Shown: positions 7,802-16,696, counted from the first letter of the stretch. The stretch is DNA of 57,983 nt from Fimihabitans intestinipullorum (GCA_018714965.1 DVML01000017.1:1-57983), one strand, 5' to 3'. Notes: generated by a model not told the origin, from the sequence alone. Numbers and translations are program-made.

Positions 7802-8407
7802 ATGAACAAAAAAATAATTTTCATAGTAAGTGTCCTCTTGGTTGTTGTTGTAGGAATTGGTGTTTGGTTGCTGCAAGATCAAAATGAAAATAAGAATGGA
7901 AATAGAGGAGAAGATTCAGTTGATATCACTCCTAAAAATGAAAATGTTGCAATCGTATATTTTTCAGCGACGGGAAATACAGAACAAGTCGCACAATATA
8001 TTCAAGAGGAGACAAACGGAACTTTAATTGAAATTATACCTCAAGAAGAATATACAGATGACGATTTAAATTATGGAAACGAGGATAGTAGAACATCACG
8101 CGAGCAAAATTCAAACGATGCAAGACCTACAATCGCAAACGATATCGATGTATCTTCTTACGATGTGATTTATTTAGGGTATCCGATTTGGTGGGGAGAT
8201 GTCCCTAAAATTATTTTGACTTTTTTAGATGAAGTAGATTTGTCAGGAAAGACCGTTATACCATTTTGTACATCTGGTGGATCTGGAATAGAATCGAGTA
8301 TGGAAACATTGAAAAATTATAATTCATCGATCCATTGGATAGACGGAAAGAGATTATCTATATCAAAAAGTGATGTCGTTGATTGGGTAAATCAATTAGA
8401 TTATTAA
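7802..8407 (+). CDS. Membrane-anchored flavodoxin
   Basis: This 201-aa protein has a single N-terminal hydrophobic segment (residues 4-23), a polar linker, then a flavodoxin domain with the FMN phosphate loop SATGNTEQVA near residue 56, the WWGDVP ring-stacking loop and the TSGGSG loop. It is of the flavodoxin-4 type used as a quinone or disulfide-type reductase. The anchor could be an uncleaved signal anchor or a lipid-free tether, which would place the FMN domain outside; sidedness cannot be read from the sequence. ATG 7802 with AGGAGAAATAAA is preferred over the upstream ATG that overlaps merR. A soluble paralogue follows 13 bases later. Confidence 0.82.
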   Translation: MNKKIIFIVSVLLVVVVGIGVWLLQDQNENKNGNRGEDSVDITPKNENVAIVYFSATGNTEQVAQYIQEETNGTLIEIIPQEEYTDDDLNYGNEDSRTSREQNSNDARPTIANDIDVSSYDVIYLGYPIWWGDVPKIILTFLDEVDLSGKTVIPFCTSGGSGIESSMETLKNYNSSIHWIDGKRLSISKSDVVDWVNQLDY

Positions 8408-8420
8408 AAGGAGGAAAAGT

Positions 8421-8891
8421 ATGAACAAAATATTAGTCAGTTATTTTTCGGCAAGTGGAACAACGAAAAATGTAGCGCAAAAGTTAGCCCGTGCATTGGA
8501 AGCTGATTTATTTGAAATAGAACCAGAAACCCCATATACAACTTCAGATCTAAATTGGAATGATAAACAAAGTAGATCGACAATAGAAATAGAAGATTTG
8601 AATGTAAGACCTGGTATCGCAAGAAAAGTATCGAACCTAGAAAATTACGATAGGATTGTGTTAGGATTTCCAGTATGGTGGTATACTGCGCCTAGAATTA
8701 TCAATACGTTTTTGGAAGAGAATGATCTTACAAATAAAAGGATTTACATTTTTGTAACGAGTGGTGGATCTTCTTCAGAAGGAAGTATGGAGAATCTAAA
8801 AAAGAGTTATCCAAATTTAAATTTTATAGATAGCAGAAGATTTACAGAAAATGAAGATAAGAACGAGTATATAAAATGGATGAGCGAATAG
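8421..8891 (+). CDS. Flavodoxin (cytoplasmic)
   Basis: This 156-aa single-domain flavodoxin has FMN loop SASGTTKNVAQ at residues 10-20, the GFPVWWYTAPRI stacking loop and TSGGSS. It has no signal or anchor. It is a paralogue of the preceding membrane-anchored protein and is in the same MerR-controlled operon (13-base gap, AAAGGAGG site). Both probably act as FMN-dependent reductases of a toxic electrophile or as electron shuttles; no dedicated reductase gene is seen next to them. Confidence 0.88.
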   Translation: MNKILVSYFSASGTTKNVAQKLARALEADLFEIEPETPYTTSDLNWNDKQSRSTIEIEDLNVRPGIARKVSNLENYDRIVLGFPVWWYTAPRIINTFLEENDLTNKRIYIFVTSGGSSSEGSMENLKKSYPNLNFIDSRRFTENEDKNEYIKWMSE

Positions 8892-8920
8892 GAAGCCACA
8901 AATGATATATACAAAAAGAG

Positions 8921-8944
8921 AAAGATAGGCGATCTATCTTTTTT
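8921..8944 (+). terminator. Rho-independent terminator
   Basis: AAAGATAG pairs with CTATCTTT around GCGAT and runs into a T tract. A TATAAT box for rarA lies at 8949-8954, immediately after the tail. Confidence 0.85.
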
Positions 8945-8983
8945 CGTGTATAATAGAATTAGGTAAGCAAAAGAGGTGATAAA

Positions 8984-10303
8984 ATGGAACAGACATCATT
9001 ATTTGATTTACCTACAAATGAACCTTTAGCGTCTCGCATGCGACCGGCAAAGTTAAGCGAAATTGTTGGTCAAGCGCATTTGTTGGGAGAAAATAAATTA
9101 CTTCGTAAAATGATCGAAAGTGACAATGTATCATCTATGATATTTTGGGGGCCTCCCGGTGTAGGAAAGACGACAATTGCTCGTGTGATTGCTCACGAGA
9201 CAAAATCTAAATTTATTACTTTTTCGGCAGTGACTTCTGGAATTAAAGAGATTAAGAAAGTAATGGAGGATGCTGAGAACAATAAGAAGTTAGGAATTAA
9301 GACAATTTTGTTTGTAGATGAAATTCATCGTTTTAATAAAGCACAACAAGATGCCTTCTTACCATATGTTGAAAAAGGATCTATCATCTTAGTAGGAGCT
9401 ACGACAGAAAATCCATCTTTCGAAGTTAATAACGCCTTGTTATCGAGGTGTAGAGTGTTTGTATTAAAAGAACTATCAAGTGAAGATATTTTGGTGCTTT
9501 TAAAAAGAGCAATCTTTGATGAAAGAGGGTTTGGTAACGAGAGTGTTGCAATATCAGAGGAACAATTAAAGGTGATTGCTCAGTTTGCCAATGGGGATGC
9601 GAGAGCCGCGCTTACAACTCTTGATATGATTGTAACTAATGCAGATATCGATAAACATGGAAAGATCATCGTGACGGATGAAGCGATGGAAGAATGTCTA
9701 ACGAAGAAGACATTATTGTATGATAAGAATGGAGAAGAGCATTATAATATTATTTCTGCTCTTCATAAGTCGATGCGAAATAGCGATCCAGATGCAGCAG
9801 TTTATTGGCTTGCAAGAATGTTAGAAGCAGGGGAGGATCCGATTTATATCGCAAGAAGAATTACTCGGTTTGCTTCGGAAGATATTGGTCTTGCCGATAC
9901 AAATGCCCTCAATGTAGCGATCAATGTATATCATGCATGTCATTTTATCGGTATGCCAGAGTGTAATGTGCATTTAACAGAAGCAGTCATCTACATGTCG
10001 CTTGCACCAAAGTCAAATGCGTGTGATGTCGCATATCAAAAAGCGAGTGCGGATGCAAGAAAGATGCTCGCAGAACCTGTGCCGTTGGTTATTCGTAACG
10101 CACCTACGAAACTGATGAAGGAATTAAATTACGGAAAAGGATATCAATTTGCGCACGACAGTAAAGATAAACTTACGACGATGGAATGTCTACCACCATC
10201 CTTAAAAGGGAAAGTGTACTATCAACCAGGTGTACATGGAAATGAAATTCGTTTTAAAGAACGATTAGAAAAAATCAAAGAATGGAAACGAACACATCAA
10301 TGA
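8984..10303 (+). CDS. rarA: Replication-associated recombination ATPase RarA (MgsA)
   Basis: This 439-aa AAA+ protein is related to the clamp loader. It has Walker A GPPGVGKT at residues 56-63, Walker B with DEIHRFNKAQQDAFLP near 112, sensor 1 ATTENPSFEVNNALLSRCR, and the C-terminal MgsA_C part with EDPIYIARRITRFASEDIGLADTNAL. It should act at stalled or collapsed replication forks. Length and motifs are those of the Bacillus and E. coli proteins. It is monocistronic or leads the small membrane protein genes downstream. SD AAGAGGTG supports ATG 8984. Confidence 0.95.
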   Translation: MEQTSLFDLPTNEPLASRMRPAKLSEIVGQAHLLGENKLLRKMIESDNVSSMIFWGPPGVGKTTIARVIAHETKSKFITFSAVTSGIKEIKKVMEDAENNKKLGIKTILFVDEIHRFNKAQQDAFLPYVEKGSIILVGATTENPSFEVNNALLSRCRVFVLKELSSEDILVLLKRAIFDERGFGNESVAISEEQLKVIAQFANGDARAALTTLDMIVTNADIDKHGKIIVTDEAMEECLTKKTLLYDKNGEEHYNIISALHKSMRNSDPDAAVYWLARMLEAGEDPIYIARRITRFASEDIGLADTNALNVAINVYHACHFIGMPECNVHLTEAVIYMSLAPKSNACDVAYQKASADARKMLAEPVPLVIRNAPTKLMKELNYGKGYQFAHDSKDKLTTMECLPPSLKGKVYYQPGVHGNEIRFKERLEKIKEWKRTHQ

Positions 10304-10340
10304 TCGATTGTCTAAAATACGAAAAGAGGATTTATGATAT

Positions 10341-10649
10341 ATGATAGAATATATTATTTTGTTAAGTCTAGGGATTTGTGTTGTAATATTAGGTGCTTTC
10401 ACTTCGAAGGGGAATATATTTTTAATTCATTGGTACAACAGAATGAAAGTGACACCAGGAAATGAGAAAGCATATGGAAAGGTCGTAGGAATCGGGATGA
10501 TAGTGATGGGAGCTAGCATATCCGCCACATCTATATTACAGATGATTTTCGATATCGAGGCATTATGGAGTATCATTATAATTGGGTTTGTCGTAGGCTT
10601 AGCTTTCATTTTATATGGACAATGGAAGTATAATAAAGGGATCTTTTAG
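10341..10649 (+). CDS. Small three-helix membrane protein (DUF3784-like)
   Basis: This 102-aa protein has hydrophobic segments near residues 2-18, 50-68 and 73-94. The loop IHWYNRMKVTPGNEKAYGKVVGIGMI resembles the GYN-containing loop of DUF3784 proteins, small Firmicute membrane proteins without known role. A ribosome site (AGAGGA) lies upstream of ATG 10341. It sits between rarA and another small membrane protein; no functional link is evident. Confidence 0.65.
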   Translation: MIEYIILLSLGICVVILGAFTSKGNIFLIHWYNRMKVTPGNEKAYGKVVGIGMIVMGASISATSILQMIFDIEALWSIIIIGFVVGLAFILYGQWKYNKGIF

Positions 10650-10685
10650 TTGTATGTGACAAAAGAAAGAATAGGAGATTGATAC

Positions 10686-10991
10686 ATGTATTGGGTAATA
10701 GGAATTTTGACTTTGATCGGTATCATCGTAGGAATTTTTACAATATTAAAAAAAGATCGAAAGTTGGGAATTTTACAACTTATGCTTACTTTCATAGTGC
10801 CACTTTCTATCTTTTGGTTTTGTTCTCGGAAAAGTCATTTTGTATTTGGTGGTAGTGACTTTGAATTTCTCATCCAGTGTGCGATTGTCGATCAGAGAAT
10901 AGAACCTTGGATTATTTTTTTCCTTGTTTTAGTTTGTATGTTATTGATCGTCATAAATATAATTCGAATCACCCGCCTTAATAGAAAGTAG
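10686..10991 (+). CDS. Small hydrophobic membrane protein, unknown
   Basis: This 101-aa protein has three predicted membrane helices (about residues 3-21, 28-46 and 74-93), separated by short basic loops. TAGGAG precedes ATG 10686. The stop codon is immediately followed by the start of the acetyltransferase gene, so they are co-transcribed. I do not recognise a family. Confidence 0.65.
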   Translation: MYWVIGILTLIGIIVGIFTILKKDRKLGILQLMLTFIVPLSIFWFCSRKSHFVFGGSDFEFLIQCAIVDQRIEPWIIFFLVLVCMLLIVINIIRITRLNRK

Positions 10992-11555
10992 ATGAATATG
11001 AAAAGTGAAAAAGAGAAAATGATAGGTGGAGAGATCTATCGACCAACACACCCTAAATTAGTTTTAGAGCGTGCACGAGCAAATAGAATATGCACGAAGT
11101 ATAATAAAAAAAGTTTTAACGAGATTGATATGCGCTCGAGATTGATGCGAAAATTAGTGCATACGACGGGAAATTTTTGGATTAAACCTCCGTTTTATTG
11201 TGATTATGGATATAATATTTATCTGGGAAGTAATGTGATGTTAAATTATGGATGTGTCATATTAGACGTCTCTTTTGTGAGGATTGGAGACGATACATTG
11301 ATCGGCCCTAATACGCATATATATACCGCATGCCATTCGATGGATGCTGGGGAAAGAAAGAAAAATATCGAATTTGGGAAACCTGTAACAATCGGAAAAA
11401 ACGTATGGATTGGTGGGAATTGTTGTATTCTCCCAGGAGTCACAATTGGAGATAATACTGTGATTGGAGCAGGGAGTATAGTAACCAAAGATATTCCGAA
11501 TAATGTAATGGCTGCCGGGAATCCAGCTAGAGTGATAAAGAAGTTAAAATCATAA
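10992..11555 (+). CDS. Maltose/galactoside O-acetyltransferase family (LacA/Maa-like)
   Basis: This 187-aa left-handed parallel beta-helix acetyltransferase has an N-terminal Maa-type helix segment (EKEKMIGGEIYRPTHPKLVLERARA), hexapeptide repeats, the catalytic His in TACHSMD (around residue 115) and the C-terminal NPARVIKK. It would transfer acetyl from acetyl-CoA to a sugar hydroxyl; the true acceptor is unknown in most such proteins. The start abuts the previous stop codon; an alternative ATG lies two codons downstream. No sugar operon is present around it. Confidence 0.9.
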   Translation: MNMKSEKEKMIGGEIYRPTHPKLVLERARANRICTKYNKKSFNEIDMRSRLMRKLVHTTGNFWIKPPFYCDYGYNIYLGSNVMLNYGCVILDVSFVRIGDDTLIGPNTHIYTACHSMDAGERKKNIEFGKPVTIGKNVWIGGNCCILPGVTIGDNTVIGAGSIVTKDIPNNVMAAGNPARVIKKLKS

Positions 11556-11586
11556 TAAATCTCATAGAAAAGAAAGAAGGAAAATC

Positions 11587-12252
11587 ATGAATACAATTTT
11601 AATCATAGAAGATGATAAAGATATCAATGAGATGTTACAACAATTCTTAGGAAAAAATGGATATCAAACGAGAAGTGCATACTCAGGAACAGAAGGATTG
11701 TTAGTTCATGATAATGAAGTGGATTTGATCATTTTAGATTTAATGTTGCCTGGAAAATCTGGAGAGGACATTATTCGTGATTTGAAAGCGAAGAACAATG
11801 TTCCTATTATTGTGACAAGTGCAATCGGTGATATCGATAAGAAGTTGGATTTATTTGAACTTGGAGCAGATGATTATATGATAAAACCATTTTCTAACGA
11901 TGAGTTATTAGCTCGTATCAAAGTTCATTTGAAAAAGTTAAAGAAAGAAGAAAATGTAATTAAAATAGATGAAATTGAACTTAATTCGAAGACGTATCAG
12001 GTTTTTGGACGTGGGAAAGAAATGAAACTTTCAAAGATAGAGTTTTCTATTTTAGAATTATTGATGCGAAATCATAATCAAGTGGTGACAAAAAGTACTT
12101 TATTTGATCATGTTTGGGATGCTTATGATTCAGCTGATGAAAATACATTAAATGTTCACATAAGTAAGATTAGGAATAAGTTAAAACAAGCAATTCCTGA
12201 AAAAGATTACATTAAAACGATTTGGAGTATAGGATATCAATTTAAAAGTTAA
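11587..12252 (+). CDS. OmpR/PhoB-type response regulator
   Basis: This 221-aa protein has a receiver domain with acidic pair ED at 8-9, phospho-acceptor Asp51 (LIILDLMLPG), the T/S switch residue in IIVTSA and Lys in MIKPFSNDELL. A winged-helix DNA-binding domain follows (KLSKIEFSILELLMRNHNQVVTKSTLFDHVW and the DENTLNVHISKIRNKL recognition helix). Its partner histidine kinase is at 14095, separated by an ABC transporter. The arrangement is that of modules that detect and expel antimicrobial peptides. A hairpin and direct repeats between this gene and the ABC genes suggest separate control of the transporter. Confidence 0.93.
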   Translation: MNTILIIEDDKDINEMLQQFLGKNGYQTRSAYSGTEGLLVHDNEVDLIILDLMLPGKSGEDIIRDLKAKNNVPIIVTSAIGDIDKKLDLFELGADDYMIKPFSNDELLARIKVHLKKLKKEENVIKIDEIELNSKTYQVFGRGKEMKLSKIEFSILELLMRNHNQVVTKSTLFDHVWDAYDSADENTLNVHISKIRNKLKQAIPEKDYIKTIWSIGYQFKS

Positions 12253-12259
12253 GAAAAAT

Positions 12260-12303
12260 TTAAGAATTGTGTTAAGAAATTTTTAACACTTTTTTTGTAT
12301 GAT
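12260..12303 (+). promoter_or_regulatory. Possible response-regulator direct repeat and -10 ahead of the ABC genes
   Basis: TTAAGAA occurs at 12260-12266 and again at 12272-12278, a 12-bp periodicity on one DNA face as bound by OmpR-type dimers. A TATGAT at 12298-12303 could serve as -10, placing the second repeat where a -35 would be. The site overlaps a terminator-like hairpin. This is an inference from spacing. Confidence 0.4.
12269..12296 (+). terminator. Terminator or attenuator between response regulator and ABC genes
   Basis: GTGTTAA pairs with TTAACAC around a seven-base loop, followed by a T tract. It would limit read-through from the response-regulator gene into the transporter genes. 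Confidence 0.6.
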
Positions 12304-12325
12304 GATTAAAGAAAGGGAGATGTAT

Positions 12326-13240
12326 ATGCAAGAAGTAGTGTTGCAAACAAATAATATAACAAAAAAATATAAAGATTTTGTTGCTTTAGATAGTGCGAGT
12401 ATTACAATTCATAAAGGTGATATTTATGGCCTTATTGGTAGAAATGGTGCCGGAAAAACGACTCTTATGAAACTAGTTACTACTTTAACTACAAAATCTG
12501 GTGGAAGTTTTTCTCTGTTTGGGAATGAAGATGAATTAATAGAATCAAAAAGAAGGATTGGATGTTTAATTGAAAGTCCCGCATTTTTTGAAAATCTTAC
12601 AGCGTATCAAAATTTGAAATATTATTCCATTCAAAAAGGAATCGTTGATGAAGAGCAAATCAATAAAGTTTTAAAAGTAGTAGATTTATATAAAGAAAAA
12701 AATAAAAAATTTAAAAAGTTTTCTTTAGGAATGAAACAAAGATTAGGTATTGCTTTTGCCTTATTGGATAATCCTGATTTTATTATTTTAGATGAACCAA
12801 TCAACGGACTTGATCCAATTGGTATTAAAGAAATAAGAGATACTTTAAAAAGGTTAAATGAAGAAGAAAAAATAACAATTCTAGTATCTAGTCATATTTT
12901 ATCTGAACTTTATTTATTAGCAAATCATTTTTGCTTTATAGATAAAGGGAGAATCATTAAAGATATATCAAAAGAAGAACTAGATTTGGAATGTAGTAAA
13001 TGTATTGTGATTAAAACAAATGATGTAAAAAAAGCTACGGTTATATTAGAACAAGAGCTAAAAACTACAAATTATAAAGTCATTGATGATATAGAAATAA
13101 GACTTTATGATTATTTAGAAAACTCTGCTAAAGTAAATAAAACATTATTAACAAATGATGTTGAAATAACGGCAATTTATGAATCTGGAATTTCTTTAGA
13201 AGATTATTTTAATTCTTTAATAAAGGAAGGTGTTAAATAA
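12326..13240 (+). CDS. ABC transporter ATP-binding protein (bacitracin/lantibiotic resistance type)
   Basis: This 304-aa protein has Walker A GRNGAGKTT, the Q-loop LIESPAFFENLTAYQNL, a signature of the FSLGMKQR type and Walker B with DEPINGLDPIGIKEIR, all as in BcrA/CprA-like ATPases. The ESPAF version of the Q loop is typical of peptide antibiotic self-protection transporters. The frame is open from 12299, but ATG 12326 has AGGGAG seven bases upstream and begins the usual N-terminus. It overlaps the permease start (TAATG). Base composition looks more A+T-rich than the 26-50 kb region, compatible with transfer. Confidence 0.92.
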   Translation: MQEVVLQTNNITKKYKDFVALDSASITIHKGDIYGLIGRNGAGKTTLMKLVTTLTTKSGGSFSLFGNEDELIESKRRIGCLIESPAFFENLTAYQNLKYYSIQKGIVDEEQINKVLKVVDLYKEKNKKFKKFSLGMKQRLGIAFALLDNPDFIILDEPINGLDPIGIKEIRDTLKRLNEEEKITILVSSHILSELYLLANHFCFIDKGRIIKDISKEELDLECSKCIVIKTNDVKKATVILEQELKTTNYKVIDDIEIRLYDYLENSAKVNKTLLTNDVEITAIYESGISLEDYFNSLIKEGVK

Positions 13241-14079
13241 TGATCAATATTATTAAATCTGATCTATATAGAGTTTTTAGAGGAAAAGCGATTTATGTGG
13301 CTATTATAATTATTCTTCTTTTAGCAGTAGTTAGTTGCTTTTCAATGAGTCCAGGTCATATTGGTATTACATCATCAAGTGATGCACAACCTTTAGTGAA
13401 AGATGAAGAACTATTAGAAAAAGTATATGAAACAAACTCTATTTTGGAAACAAGAGAACTTATGAAAGAATACGGAGCATATCCACTTGATAAATCACAA
13501 CTTGGTGCGAATGCAAACCTTTATTACTTTTTTATCATTGTTGTTGTAATTGTATTAGTTACAGACTTATCTAATTCGACTGCTAAAAATACGTTGTCAT
13601 CAGCAATTTCGAGAAAAAAATACTATTTATCTAAACTAATTACTTGCATAGGACTTGGAACATTCTTAGTTTTAATTAACAATTATGGTAGTTATATGAT
13701 CAATTTAATCATGAATGGAAAAGAGTTTTCTGCTGGAATTTTAGAAATAACGAAACTAACAATTCTACAGTTACCAATTTTATATGGTATAATAAGTATG
13801 TTAGTATGTATTGGTTTTTGCTTTAGAAAAACAGGAACATTTAATAGTATTACAATACCACTTATTATAGTAATTCAATTAATTATCATGGGAATAGCTA
13901 CTTTATTCCATCTTGATGCAAATAATATTTTGAATTACGAATTTCAATATATGATTGGTAATTTAATATCTAATCCAAGTAACGCATATATACTGAAAAC
14001 TTTAGTTTTAGCGATATTCTATATTGTGATTTTCAATGTTATTGGATATAGAGTATTTAGAAAAACAGAAATAAAGTAG
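13240..14079 (+). CDS. ABC-2 type permease of the peptide-resistance transporter
   Basis: This 279-aa membrane protein has an N-terminal signal-anchor-like helix (residues 18-35), an outer loop to about residue 90, then five more helices. The motif VTDLSNSTAKNTLSSAISRKKYYLSKL in the cytoplasmic loop is the usual ABC-2 coupling region. It is overlapped by one base with its ATPase and is followed by the histidine kinase after 15 bases. It should form a dimeric exporter with the ATPase to remove or detach membrane-active peptides. Confidence 0.85.
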   Translation: MINIIKSDLYRVFRGKAIYVAIIIILLLAVVSCFSMSPGHIGITSSSDAQPLVKDEELLEKVYETNSILETRELMKEYGAYPLDKSQLGANANLYYFFIIVVVIVLVTDLSNSTAKNTLSSAISRKKYYLSKLITCIGLGTFLVLINNYGSYMINLIMNGKEFSAGILEITKLTILQLPILYGIISMLVCIGFCFRKTGTFNSITIPLIIVIQLIIMGIATLFHLDANNILNYEFQYMIGNLISNPSNAYILKTLVLAIFYIVIFNVIGYRVFRKTEIK

Positions 14080-14094
14080 AAAGGTAGTGAGCTT

Positions 14095-15003
14095 ATGGAA
14101 ATAATATTAGTAATTTTAATTATTATTATTTTATTTCTAGTTTGCTACCTTTTTTTATTAAATAAAGAACTTAATAGAATAAAAAAAGAAACGGATTTAG
14201 TGTTGTCAAGGAAAACAAATGGGCTTTTACACACGGGTTTTCCTTCAAAGGAAGTTCGCGAATTAGTTAACTGTATTAATAATCATTTAGTGGAAATAAA
14301 AAGTAAAGAAAGTCATTTGGAAAGAAAAAATGCTAATTTTATTAAAATGATTAGAAATATATCTCATGATTTGCGTACCCCTTTAACATCTTCTTTAGGA
14401 TATGTTAGTTTAATATTAGAATCTGATCTAACAGAACAAGAAAAGATTAAGAATCTCAAAATAGTGGGAGAAAGATTATTAAGACTATCAGAATTAATAG
14501 ATTCATTCTTTGAATTTTCTAAAATACTTTCTAATCATCAAGTGATAGAATTAGATGAGATCAATCTAGTTGCTGTGATGGAAAAAGCAATATCAAATCA
14601 TTATGAGGATTTTTCTAAAGATAACAGAATGATAGACTTTAAAACAAACAAAAGAAAAACCAAAATAAAGTCTAATGAAGTTATGCTCGTTAGAGTTTTT
14701 GACAATTTAATTAGAAATGCTTATAAACATAGTAATGGAAATTTAGAGATAGAAATTAATCAAAACAATGATAAAGTTAAAATAAATTTTATTAATGATT
14801 TATTCTATAATGATTTAGATGTAGATAGGATTTTTGATGAATTTTATACGGTTGATATTTCTAGAACCAAAGGAAATACTGGACTTGGGCTTGCGATCGC
14901 AAAAGAATTCGTAGAACAGCTTGGAGGAAAGATACGTGCTAAAAAAAGAAAAGATAAGCTAACGATTACAGTGTGTTTTCCGTTAGGAGAGAATGGACGA
15001 TAA
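14095..15003 (+). CDS. Histidine kinase, small intramembrane-sensing type
   Basis: This 302-aa kinase has one N-terminal membrane helix (residues 2-23) and no outer sensor domain. The H-box ISHDLRTPLTS carries His91. The N-box is NLIRNAYKHS, and the G boxes are RIFDEFYT and GNTGLGLAIAKEF. The lack of an outer domain suggests that it senses through the membrane or through the neighbouring ABC transporter. Its partner is the response regulator at 11587. The order regulator, ATPase, permease, kinase is a complete stress module. Confidence 0.9.
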   Translation: MEIILVILIIIILFLVCYLFLLNKELNRIKKETDLVLSRKTNGLLHTGFPSKEVRELVNCINNHLVEIKSKESHLERKNANFIKMIRNISHDLRTPLTSSLGYVSLILESDLTEQEKIKNLKIVGERLLRLSELIDSFFEFSKILSNHQVIELDEINLVAVMEKAISNHYEDFSKDNRMIDFKTNKRKTKIKSNEVMLVRVFDNLIRNAYKHSNGNLEIEINQNNDKVKINFINDLFYNDLDVDRIFDEFYTVDISRTKGNTGLGLAIAKEFVEQLGGKIRAKKRKDKLTITVCFPLGENGR

Positions 15004-15114
15004 TAATACCAGATTTTGTCGATAAATTATCTGCCCGAATTCGATTTTGGAACTAACTCATTGTGAGGTGTTTATTTTTGTGATAATATAAAAACGTATG
15101 ATGGAGATGGTCAT

Positions 15115-15843
15115 ATGCGAATAGAAGATGAAATATTTCAAAAGACAAGCGTTGATTTTGAAAAGTTAGAAATATATGGATTTCGTAAGGTGGAAGACTG
15201 TTATCAATGGTCGAAGAACATTATGAACGATGAATTTCAAATCGTAATCAGTATAGATTTTGACGGGCATGTTTCTGGAAAAATTTATGATTTACAAGTT
15301 TGTGAAGAATATACAAGTTTTCGTATTGTCGGAAGTAAAGGTGGCTTTGCAAGTAACATAAAAGATATATATTGTGCGACGTTAAGAGAGATTAGAGAAC
15401 GTTGTTTTCAAAAGCAATATTTTCAAACAGAACAATCAAATCGAATCGCATATAATGTAACAAGAAAATATCAAGAAGAGATAGAGTTTTTATGGGAGAA
15501 GTTTCCTGGATACGGAATATTTCGAAATCGACATAATGGAAAGTGGTATGCTGTCATCATGGAGATAGACCGTTTTAAACTAGACAAAAGTATTCATCAA
15601 AATATAGAAATTATCAACGTAAAAGTGGATCCTGATAAAGTAATGCAGCAGTTAAATCAAAAAGGAATTTATCCTGCATATCATATGAATAAAAAGCACT
15701 GGATCAGCATCTTTCTAGATGAAACATTTTCCGATGGTGAAATTATGGAATATATTAAGAAAAGTCGGATGTATACAGAATTGACTAATAAGAAGAGGGG
15801 TATAGATGGAAAAGATAGTATTAGAAATTCAAAAGTTAACTAA
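15115..15843 (+). CDS. MmcQ/YjbR-family protein with extra N-terminal domain
   Basis: This 242-aa protein has a C-terminal part from about residue 115 that is the MmcQ/YjbR (CyaY-like) domain: FRNRHNGKWYAVIMEI, the VKVDPDKV block, GIYPAYHMNKKHWISI and a final helix. The N-terminal 110 residues carry a separate conserved-looking strand-rich domain seen fused to this family in Firmicutes. Function is not established; DNA binding has been proposed for the family. The 3' end overlaps the next ABC gene by 38 bases in another frame, which is unusually long and may mean coupling or a misread end. Confidence 0.8.
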   Translation: MRIEDEIFQKTSVDFEKLEIYGFRKVEDCYQWSKNIMNDEFQIVISIDFDGHVSGKIYDLQVCEEYTSFRIVGSKGGFASNIKDIYCATLREIRERCFQKQYFQTEQSNRIAYNVTRKYQEEIEFLWEKFPGYGIFRNRHNGKWYAVIMEIDRFKLDKSIHQNIEIINVKVDPDKVMQQLNQKGIYPAYHMNKKHWISIFLDETFSDGEIMEYIKKSRMYTELTNKKRGIDGKDSIRNSKVN

Positions 15844-16687
15844 ATATTATGGAAATGTATTAGCAGTGAAAGATTTATCCCTCACGTTAAAAGAAGGAGA
15901 AATTTTTGGTTTTATCGGTCCAAATGGAGCGGGAAAATCAACTACCATTCGTGCTATTATGAATTTGATTCATAAAACAGAAGGAACGATTTTGTTCGAT
16001 GGTAAGATTTTAAAAAAAGATGATGTCTTGTTAAAGGAGCAAATTGGCTATTTACCAAGTGAAGTCTATTTATATGAAGATATGACGGTAGGAGAAATAT
16101 TAGATTATCATATGTCTTTTTATAAAAAAGATTTAAAAAAGAGAAGAGAGGATCTTGTAGATAGATTAAAGTTGGATGAATCGAGGAAGATAGAGGATCT
16201 ATCTCTTGGAAATTTAAAGAAGTTAGGAATTGTTCTTGCTTTTATGCATGGGCCAAAATTTCTCATTTTAGATGAACCTACTAGTGGATTAGATCCGATG
16301 ATGCAACAAGTATTTTATGAATTATTAGAAGAAGAGAAAGAAAGAGGAACGACAATCTTTTATTCGACACATATCTTAAGTGAAATTTCTAAAGTGTGTG
16401 ATAGGGTGGGATTTATCAAAGATGGAACTTTATTAAAAATAGAGACGATCGAAGAGATGAAAAAGAAAAATTTAACATTTGTTACCGTCGAGTCAAAGGA
16501 TGTAAAAAAGATAGTACATGATTTAAAGTTAGATATGCTAGAACAAAATGATCATATGATAAAATTTAAAAACGCTTGTTCAGCTTCAACTGATGATTTG
16601 ATTCAAGTACTTTCCAAGTATCATATCGATAAATTACTAATAGAAGAAGCAACATTGGAAGATATGTTTTTGCATTATTATATGTAG
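15806..16687 (+). CDS. ABC-2 transporter ATP-binding protein
   Basis: This 293-aa ATPase has Walker A GPNGAGKST, Q-loop GYLPSEVYLYEDMTV, signature LSLGNLKKLG and Walker B LILDEPTSGLDPMMQQ. The signature has Asn-Leu in place of the more common Met-Lys-Gln, as in several drug/YhaQ-type ATPases. The ATG has AGAGGGG upstream and lies inside the end of the YjbR-like gene. The partner permease follows after 9 bases. Substrate unknown; no self-resistance or biosynthesis genes lie nearby. Confidence 0.92.
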   Translation: MEKIVLEIQKLTKYYGNVLAVKDLSLTLKEGEIFGFIGPNGAGKSTTIRAIMNLIHKTEGTILFDGKILKKDDVLLKEQIGYLPSEVYLYEDMTVGEILDYHMSFYKKDLKKRREDLVDRLKLDESRKIEDLSLGNLKKLGIVLAFMHGPKFLILDEPTSGLDPMMQQVFYELLEEEKERGTTIFYSTHILSEISKVCDRVGFIKDGTLLKIETIEEMKKKNLTFVTVESKDVKKIVHDLKLDMLEQNDHMIKFKNACSASTDDLIQVLSKYHIDKLLIEEATLEDMFLHYYM

Positions 16688-16696
16688 GAGGCATTT

